This document shows positions 57,324-64,000 of a DNA stretch of 64,000 nt, one piece after another (within the stretch, counting starts at the first letter, position 1; each line of letters opens with the position of its first letter). The notes beneath the pieces were generated by a model. That model was not told the DNA's origin and did not search any database. It worked only from the letters and a program-made list of their open reading frames with translations. The position numbers were made by a program, and so were the translations under genes. This stretch comes from Henckelia pumila (Eukaryota; Streptophyta; Magnoliopsida; Lamiales; Gesneriaceae), in NCBI RefSeq assembly GCF_033568475.1, contig NC_133123.1:139516062-139580061 (forward strand), in the 5' to 3' direction.

Positions 57324-58535
57324 TTACATTGTGTCACTCTCTGAATCACTGGTGCATTCGGGCCATTTCTTTATTGGTTTGTCTTCTTTGACAGCTGGTT
57401 TTTCCTTTTTGACATCTGCTTCTTCTGTCTGAATGGGTTGGCAATGTCCACATTTGTGAGTGGAAATCATTGTTCTTAGTCTTTGACATAACATTTGTTG
57501 GGTTTCTCGGGTCATGTCAACTCTTGCTTCATAGATTGGAGCTTCGAATTGAGCTAACATGGCTTGTTCTTTCTTTTGGATTGTCTCCTTGTGTCCAGTG
57601 GTTAATAAAATTTTACTGGTTGCAAAATTTATTTTAACCTTTGAGTTTCCATCAATCTTTCCTGTCTTTGAGATCATATCAATCAATGTCTTTATTCTTA
57701 TCTCAGGAAGTGTTGAGATATCCATTACTGGTTTCTCTTCATTTGATCCTTCGAATAAGAACTTGTCTTTTTGTTTTCGACATTGAATATATACCATTGG
57801 TTGATAGAATTTGTTATCATCCCAATCTGGAAGGGTTGAGTGAATATTCAATGTTAATACTGAATCGTCCTTAAAGACTGCTTTCTTGAACTGGATGATA
57901 CTATTTCTCAACTGATATGGAAATAGTTCTATTTCTTGATTGTTGGGACTGACTTCCAATCCACTTAATAATCCATTTGTAAAGAATCTTGCGACTTCAT
58001 GCGCTGGAGCACCTTGCAGTGTTCTTGCTCTTGATATGCTCTGTGTGTCACAAGTTTGTAGCCAAGATTCTGCAGATGGTTTGGCTATTCTCAAATAGTT
58101 TAGTGTTTCAAAGAATTCAGTCTTGAGTTTTTCTGAAAAATTTGTTTTTTCAAAAATTGGTTTTTGTGGTCGCAGATTGACCATCTTTCTTTCTTTCTTT
58201 TCAAGGGCACTTTTAAACGTCCTTTCTTCTTTTTTATTTTTCTCGGTGTTGGCTGTGTCCACCGGTTCTTTTTTCTTTTCTTTTTCTTTGTCAGTGTTGG
58301 CTGTGACCACTGACTGTTTCTCTTTTATCTCCATTATTTTGTCAAATGGAGTTGCCATTTTGATTGGTGTTCTTGGTGAGGATGATGATGATGAAGTTAT
58401 CATCTTTTCTTCTGTCCTTTGAATTTTTCTACTCAAATTCCTTTCTTTTAGTTGAAGAATTTGAATTTCTTCCTGCAATTCAATCAATTTTTCTTTTAAT
58501 TGACTTAGTTGCTCCATCTTGATTATACTCTGCAC
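57324..58535 (-). CDS. Transactivator/viroplasmin-like protein (caulimovirus ORF VI position)
   Basis: 403 aa, uninterrupted. The N-terminus is a coiled coil (LSQLKEKLIELQEEIQILQL), then a Lys/Glu-rich linker, a central folded region (WLQTCDTQSISRARTLQGAP, FFTNGLLSGLEVSPNNQEI, VYIQCRKQKDKFLFEGSN) and an acidic tail. Position after pol and before the promoter matches the transactivator/viroplasmin of caulimoviruses, which allows polycistronic translation and forms inclusion bodies. Assignment rests mainly on position, length and general composition, so it is moderate. An in-frame downstream ATG is possible as the true start. Confidence 0.6.
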   Translation of the reverse strand: MQSIIKMEQLSQLKEKLIELQEEIQILQLKERNLSRKIQRTEEKMITSSSSSSPRTPIKMATPFDKIMEIKEKQSVVTANTDKEKEKKKEPVDTANTEKNKKEERTFKSALEKKERKMVNLRPQKPIFEKTNFSEKLKTEFFETLNYLRIAKPSAESWLQTCDTQSISRARTLQGAPAHEVARFFTNGLLSGLEVSPNNQEIELFPYQLRNSIIQFKKAVFKDDSVLTLNIHSTLPDWDDNKFYQPMVYIQCRKQKDKFLFEGSNEEKPVMDISTLPEIRIKTLIDMISKTGKIDGNSKVKINFATSKILLTTGHKETIQKKEQAMLAQFEAPIYEARVDMTRETQQMLCQRLRTMISTHKCGHCQPIQTEEADVKKEKPAVKEDKPIKKWPECTSDSESDTM

Positions 58536-58680
58536 AAGAAAACATATTTATATATATAATGGTTAGTAAAATAACTCTTTTCGTGAGTAATTCGGATAGT
58601 TTTATTATGCATATCATTGCATTTATAAATTCTTTTGCAAGAATTGAATCAATCTTAAATTGATTATTTTACTCAAAGAG

Positions 58681-58860
58681 TAATTTATGTTTCTGAATAT
58701 AAATCTCATTTCATTAATTTATATTTTTCATGCTTTCTGAGGCATGTTCGGATGACTGAAAGTCATAAAATAATTCATGTTTCTGAATATAAATCTCATT
58801 TCATCAATTTATATTCCTCATGCTTTCTGAGGCATGTTCGGATGACTCACAGTCATTTTC
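58681..58860 (-). repeat. 90-bp tandem duplication covering the pol C-terminus
   Basis: Units 58681-58770 and 58771-58860 are nearly identical (both contain CATGCTTTCTGAGGCATG and GGATGACT). The unit encodes the last residues of pol (…CESSEHASESMRNIN); the second copy lies beyond the stop codon in viral sense. Confidence 0.85.
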
Positions 58861-60848
58861 TGGATCACTTAGGATCTTCTTTGTTATTCCGTTACTACGG
58901 ATAGTATAGTTTGGATGAAGTTCTCTGGTTAATGCGTCGGGTAATGAATTATCCGTTCCTTTGACATGTTGGATCTCGAACTGATAATGGTTCAATTCCA
59001 ATTGTCATCTAATTAGTCTTGCTGCATTTCTCCCTGCATTTCTTGATATTTTTCTTGTCTTGAAATATGTTAAATTCATATTATCTGTTCTTACTAAAAA
59101 CGATTTAGAAATAAGATAAATTTCATAAGTTCTAATTGTGAATATTAAAGCTAATAATTCTTTTTCATTCGAATGATAATTTAATTGTGCACCTTGAAAA
59201 TTTCCTGATGTATAGTTGCATAATTCTTCATTATTTCTAGTAGCTGTTTTAGTAAGTTCTTCTAAATTTCTTTCTCCAGTATAAGCTTTTAAACATGCTC
59301 CCCAGTATTCATCTGAAGCGTCTGTTTCAATTATTATTATATTTTTATTTGAAGGAAAATATAATTCAGGAAGATTACTAATTATTTTCTTTTTAATAGT
59401 GTCTATGTAATTAGTATCTTCTTTCGACCATTTCCACTTATAGTCCTGTTTAAGTTTTACCTGAAGAGGTTTTCTGATTTTTGCAAGTTTCTTAATGTAA
59501 TTTTCAGAATAAGTTAATAATCCTAAAAATTTTCTTAATTGATCTTTATCCTTAATTTCACTAGGAAAATCATGAATTTTCTTAAGTATATGCGGTTGTA
59601 AACAATGTTTTCCATCTTCTATTTGTAATCCTAAATAATTTATTTTTGTTTTGAATAATTGTGCTTTCTTTTCAGAAAGTATAATTCCATCTTTATGACA
59701 AATATCTAAAACTGTCATGAGATCTTTATAATGTTGATCTAGTGTTTTTGAATAAATTAATATGTCATCTATATAAACACAACAAAAATCTATATATGAT
59801 TTAAAAGATTCATCCATATATCTTTGAAAGATACCTGGTGCTTGTTTAAGTTCGAAAGGTAATACAGTCCATTGATACTGTCCTTTTGGACAACTGAATG
59901 TTGTAAGTAATTGTGTTTGTGGTTCTAGTTGAATTTGCCAGAATCCTGATTTACAATCTAAACTGGAAAAATATTTCATTTCTCCTATATAAGATAGTAA
60001 ATCATTTTTATTTGGGATATAATATACATCCATAATTGTTGCTTTATTCATCTTTCGATAATCAATTACCATTCTTTCTTATCAGTATCTTTCTTACTGA
60101 CATAAAAGGCTGGTGAAGAATGTGGACTTTTGCTAGGGATGATTATCTTAAGTTTTAATAATTCTTGAACTTCTTTTTCAAATATTTTTACATCATCCAT
60201 GTTACATCTTCTTGGTGCTTCACGGATTGTGATATTAGGGTCTTTGAGTTTTATTGAAGCAATGAATTGTTTTCTTTTCTTAATTTTGTCCTGAGGATTT
60301 TCAGAACATATATCATGAAATTTTCTCATGATTTCTTTTTCAGGATTAATCGTTAAAATATTTTCTATTTTTAGTTCTATTGGATTCGTATTTCGTTTAT
60401 GAAAATTCTTTGTAAATCCTTCATTTCCTACGCAAAATGTTGTTCGTATTTTGGGGATATAAATCATTGATGATCCTTTGTTTAAAGTTATGTGATCTTC
60501 AAATTGTGTAAAGGGAAGATATTTTCTTAAAAAGTTATTTCCTATTATAATGTTCATTCCTGATTCTATTTGATATATAATGGGTATTACAAATTTTGTT
60601 TCTTCTATTTCTATTTTTAATTTTTCTACTACTGTATTAAGCATGATTATTGATCCATCTCCTATTCGAACTTTTAATCCTTTATCATATTTCTTCCAAT
60701 AATGATTTGGAAGTATATGTTTGCTTTCTAAATACATACTTGCTCCTGTATCAACATAAGCATGTATACGATATGGTTTATGTTCTTTGATTTTAATTTA
60801 AATTTTTATATATATACTATTTGGATTAGTTTTGTTTTTATTATCCAT
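58804..60848 (-). pseudogene. Caulimovirid pol (protease, RT, RNase H), broken
   Basis: An ATG at 60846-60848 begins the frame, which is stopped by TAA at 60798-60800. It then continues open through the protease AYVDTGAS motif (about 60740-60763) and NNFLRKYLPFTQFEDH to a frameshift near 60066-60072, where a few bases are missing. RT follows in another frame: MVIDYRKMNKATI, SSLDCKSGFWQIQL, LPFELKQAPGIFQRYMD and catalytic [12 protein letters not shown]. RNase H has IETDASDEYWGACL and LNYHSNEKELLALIF. A TGA at 59005-59007 replaces a Trp codon before QLELNHYQFEIQHVKGTDN. Three lesions (two stops, one frameshift) inactivate an otherwise complete gene. It uses the order protease-RT-RNase H of the family and no integrase. 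Confidence 0.88.
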
Positions 60849-60879
60849 TCTCTCATTTTTTTTTATTTTTTTTTTAAAA

Positions 60880-61006
60880 GATAAGGGTAAAATTGGTATT
60901 TAGAAACAAAAGTTTCTCTCTCCAGGGAGTTGAAAGTAAGTTTTATTTATGTAGGGATTTATAAATAAGTTATAAAGTGGTTTAGGGAGTGATTGGCAAT
61001 TAACCC
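60880..61006. repeat. Right inverted terminus of the virus-bearing unit
   Basis: Ends ...TTTAGGGAGTGATTGGCAATTAACCC next to the 9-bp duplication. Reverse complement aligns with the left terminus at 53277-53360. Confidence 0.7.
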
Positions 61007-61209
61007 ATATTTTAATCACCTGGGGCCAGAAAAGTTATTTTACTTTGATGCACAAGAGTACTGTATTATAAATAAAAGATTTTCGAATAATTTTAACCTA
61101 TTTTCACTTTTTTTCTCAATTTCAATAATATGTTTGTTTTGATTATTTTTTATTTTATTTAATAATCTTATAATGAAAATCTTCATACGAACATCCTCGG
61201 ATTTGCACT

Positions 61210-61928
61210 CAGAGACGGACCAACAATAGGAGCTAGAATGAGCTTCTTTTTAAAGTCCAATATGATATTTTTTGTCTTTTTTAAGGCTTCTTCCATTTTT
61301 TCAGTTTTGGGCTCATATCAAATATATTTTTATGTTTTGTGCTCTTTCAATATTTGATATATATGGTGTAACTAAAATTTTTTGTTTTAGGCTCTATCAA
61401 ACATATTTTGCCGTTTTGGGCTCTTTCAACTTTGATATGAAGTAACTAAAATTTCAAATGGAGTTTGAGAAATTTCAATTATATTTTACTGATAGTAAAT
61501 TATATTATAAAGATAATTAATTAAAAAATTAAACAATTATCTATCCGTATATTAGATTTCAAATGGCAAATGCTTTATTTTTTCAAAAAAAATTTTTGTT
61601 GTGATAATTCATATATTCTTATATTATCTATTAAGTTTAGGGGAATTAATATAATAAAAGTTAGTTTTTTATATCATTATTATGATATTGATATTTAGGG
61701 GAATTATCAATATCATTATTATGATATTGATAATTCATATAATCTTATATTATCTATTAAGTTTAGGGGAATTAATATAATAAAACTTATGAAAAGATTA
61801 AATGATATATAAATTTAGAGAGTTAATTAGGTTATATATATGTGTGTTAAGTTGGAATATCTATTGTCTATAAATTTTTTGCACATAAAATTTAGCCCCC
61901 TTGAGAAAAAATCTTAGTTCCGTCCCTG
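61210..61928. mobile_element. Non-autonomous hAT-like element (719 bp)
   Basis: Terminal inverted repeats CAGAGACGGACC (left) and CAGGGACGGAAC (right end reverse-complemented) are flanked by a perfect 8-bp TSD TTTGCACT (61202-61209, 61929-61936). CAGGGGCGGA-type ends and 8-bp duplications are typical of plant hAT elements. Copy A holds the single equivalent TTTGAACT at 52516-52523. There is an internal direct repeat of ~57 bp (about 61605-61665 and 61725-61785). No transposase. Confidence 0.85.
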
Positions 61929-62608
61929 TTTGCACTTGTATAGTGACAGAGTTCCACGACTTGTGTTGATTTGTACTAGGACTTCACATTCAAATGATAG
62001 CTCGGCCCAGCACACCACTCTAAAATAAACGGATTGTGTTGGTGATATCTCAACCAGTTGGGATAAAATCTTCTGTAACAAATTCGTGTAACATTCTTGT
62101 CTCTTACCCCACTAAATCAAAGTTCAATTTTTCTCTCCACCTAACACATGACAAGAAATGATCGATGTAACAGACAATGTTACGTCAATTTGTAACATAT
62201 GGAAAGTTCAACTAGTATATTTTTACAAGTGCAAATAGACGGATTGTGTTAGTGATATCTCAACCCGTTCAGCTAGTCTATTTTAACAAGTGCAAATATC
62301 GATAATATGCAAGGCCTCTTTACATATAATCTGCTTAGATTTCCAAATTAAAAGTGAGATAGAGTCTCGAAAACAAGTCAAAGTTTAATAGTACCCTCGT
62401 GTGGCATATCTAAAATGGTACACCAAATTATTGCATCTACATATTTATGAACTCTGTTAGAGCTACTTCTACAGTTTCTGCACAACACAAGGGAATGATC
62501 GGCTCAATGTTTGATCCCAAGCAGAATCCAGGACTTTGAAGTCGACCTCCAGGAACTCAATGTTTTCTGATTAAAATATCGATCTCCGAAGGCAGATTCC
62601 ATCAAACA

Positions 62609-62927
62609 CTAGAAACTAGGTTGGCTTCCTGCATGTCGTGATCTCCTGGGCCTTTGAGACCCTAACATTGAGAAACGACATGGAGATCCCGTCTGTGATG
62701 ATGAACTAGAGCTTTGGTCAATGAATGGCATAGGAGAAATTTGGTTGTGTGGATCACGAGAACAGGTTATTATTCCCCTCCGGTTGTGCAATAATAATGA
62801 TTCTGCCATCACACGTTGTTTTGTGGCATCATCTACGTATAGAAGATCATCAATTCTTGCCATTAAGTTAAAGGCTAAGCTCTCCATTACTCTGGAATAG
62901 CTTTCAAGGATCGACTGTCCGACATCC
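62609..62927 (-). CDS. RopGEF-like (PRONE) terminal exon
   Basis: On the minus strand a pyrimidine-rich TTTCTTCTTCATCCAG at 62928-62943 provides a 3' splice acceptor. The exon then reads [20 protein letters not shown] followed by [18 protein letters not shown]. This closely resembles the end of the PRONE domain of plant Rho-of-plants guanine-nucleotide exchange factors, which activate ROP GTPases at the plasma membrane in polar growth. A variable Ser-rich tail follows ([17 protein letters not shown]) to TAG at 62609-62611. No other exon is visible in the remaining ~1 kb, so the rest of the gene is upstream beyond the window, or this is an orphan fragment. Confidence 0.7.
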
Positions 62928-64000
62928 TGGATGAAGAAGAAACCGAACATTTGGTCACAGATGATTTGATTAATTGGGAATGAAATATTTGACCTTTTTA
63001 AAGATGAACTTGAAATGTATATGTTTGGTGTATTTCAATTCCAACATAATTATCATTGCATTGGTATAGATTAACAAGATATTTGAAATCAACTCAACAC
63101 AAATTCATCCGAACAACCAGATAGATTTCAAACCATCGATCGAAACACAACCTAAGATCGATCATTTCAATTTTGAGTTTTTTTACTAAACAAGCTCCCT
63201 AACATAAAGGTATATATATTGTTTTAGAATGAATGCTGTTAATTTTGCAAGATTGATCCGAAAATAGGAAAATATTTTGCTGGCTGGATTGGAGCGAGGA
63301 GAGGTCACAACAGGTGGATTTTCCAGCTACACTATTATAAGCAATCATTTAACGGTGCCGACGCATGAACTACAAGAAATGCTCCAATTATTATTATGTA
63401 AAAGGAAACTTAGCTTTCTAATTTATTATATCAATTAATGAGTATGCATGCTCGTATTTAATTATGTTCTTTACCTAAAATCATTATTATTTCTTCTATA
63501 TTTTAAAAATAAATTATTAAGAAAGGTTTTACTGTGCTCCATGTATTTTGATTATATTATATTATTTATAAATATAAAATTAATACAAATATGCAAGTTC
63601 CATACATCCCATGAGTTAACTGGTGAGATTTATAACCAAATTAGTTTTATGACAACTAAAAATCAATAGTAGTCAAAATAAAATGGGAGTAAAAAACTCT
63701 AAAATCATTATGATGAAACAATTAAAATTAAAGTAGAATTCAAGCTTGCAGAAACCATTTAGGTAAATTGAATTGGAAGAATAATTCAGAGGAAAGTTTG
63801 GGGTCACCATTATTAAATTTGAAATTATTATCAATAATTTTGTATGATCTCACCGTCATTCTCATAATATTATACTCACAAAAAGTTGTACTGTGTATTA
63901 TTTCGTTTTCATTATGTTGGACCCTCATATTTTATGAGAGGCATACCCCATTTTAAAGAAAACGAGGATCATGATCATTTCACCATGTATTTATATGGGA
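62928..64000. other. Probable RopGEF intron or intergenic DNA
   Basis: AT-rich and non-coding as far as I can see. Only the splice acceptor at its left end is interpretable; no further PRONE-like exon is visible on the minus strand. Confidence 0.4.

Larger units (their letters stand above)
53277..61006 (-). mobile_element. 7.73 kb unit with inverted termini and 9-bp TSD, containing a pararetrovirus genome
   Basis: The unit is flanked on both sides by ATATTTTAA (53268-53276 and 61007-61015). Its ends are imperfect inverted repeats: GGGCAACTTGTAGATAACTC on the left, and GGGTTAATTGCCAATCACTC when the right end is reverse-complemented. Both continue with CCCTAAA-C, ATAACTT, a second ACTCCCT, then a CCCTT-TC word. 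Nine-base duplications with long inverted termini are the signature of Mutator-like elements. The interior is almost entirely a Caulimoviridae genome. No transposase is present. Copy A has a single ATAATTTAA at the matching place. Confidence 0.75.
53059..62458. repeat. Tandem duplication, copy B (carries two insertions)
   Basis: Matches copy A from its start to ...TATTTATGAACTCTGTT at 62458, with a virus-bearing unit at 53277-61006 and a hAT-like element at 61210-61928 inserted. Shared landmarks include CACCTGGGGCCAGAAAAG, CAGAGTTCCACGACTTG and CCCTCGTGTGGCATATC. Confidence 0.85.

Noticed and set aside
53277..61006. Transposase gene inside the virus-bearing unit
   Set aside because: All sizeable frames are explained by viral genes; no transposase motif was recognised.
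1..64000. tRNA genes suggested by TGGTATCAGAGC words
   Set aside because: Each is a primer-binding site next to an LTR or in the viral leader; no cloverleaf-forming sequence surrounds them.

Overview
This window looks like repeat-dense intergenic DNA from a flowering plant, probably a eudicot. Nearly all of it is LTR retrotransposons nested inside one another, plus an endogenous Caulimoviridae (plant pararetrovirus) genome and small DNA transposons. The only host-gene material I recognise is one exon resembling the C-terminus of a RopGEF (PRONE) protein at 62609-62927. I cannot name the species. I found no tRNA, rRNA or CRISPR features.

Layout. (1) 1-4581: 3' end of a Ty1/Copia element of SIRE/Maximus type (RNase H end, env-like ORF with one stop, 3' LTR). 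(2) 4986-23242: degenerate minus-strand Ty3/Gypsy chromovirus (Tekay/Del type, 'Gypsy-3'), interrupted by a plus-strand Athila-like element at 6738-17710 (LTRs, tRNA-Asp type PBS, gag, pol lacking RNase H, env-like ORF). (3) 23841-51740: a second SIRE-type Copia element ('Copia-2') with a perfect ATTAT target-site duplication (TSD). Its pol is split by minus-strand 'Gypsy-1' (27538-43867, TSD GATGA), which is itself split by a young minus-strand Tekay element 'Gypsy-2' (30038-37334, TSD CAGTG) with an uninterrupted 1471-codon gag-pol. Copia-2's 3' LTR also holds a solo LTR (49338-51386, TSD GAAAG). (4) 52166-62458: a head-to-tail duplication of an ~0.9 kb non-coding segment. Copy A (52166-53058) is uninterrupted. 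Copy B holds two insertions, a 7.73 kb unit with inverted terminal repeats and a 9-bp TSD enclosing a whole pararetrovirus genome (53277-61006), and a 719-bp hAT-like element (61210-61928, 8-bp TSD). (5) 62609-62927: RopGEF-like exon, then ~1 kb without recognisable coding sequence.

How the parts work. Each LTR element encodes its own capsid (gag), protease, reverse transcriptase/RNase H and integrase. Most copies are dead through stops, frameshifts or insertion; many stops look like TGG-to-TGA changes expected from methylcytosine deamination. Gypsy-2 alone appears coding-competent. The viral insert keeps movement protein, virion-associated-like, coat protein and transactivator-like frames open, while its pol is broken.

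Most noteworthy: the pararetrovirus bounded by transposon-like termini with a paralogous empty site alongside; a dispersed GTGTTGnCAACAC ... ACAACAC motif that recurs through both Copia elements in LTRs, spacers and coding regions in more than one frame; and family-specific CpG-rich dyad clusters in every Gypsy LTR family, one of which (Athila) is repeated just upstream of the env-like gene.
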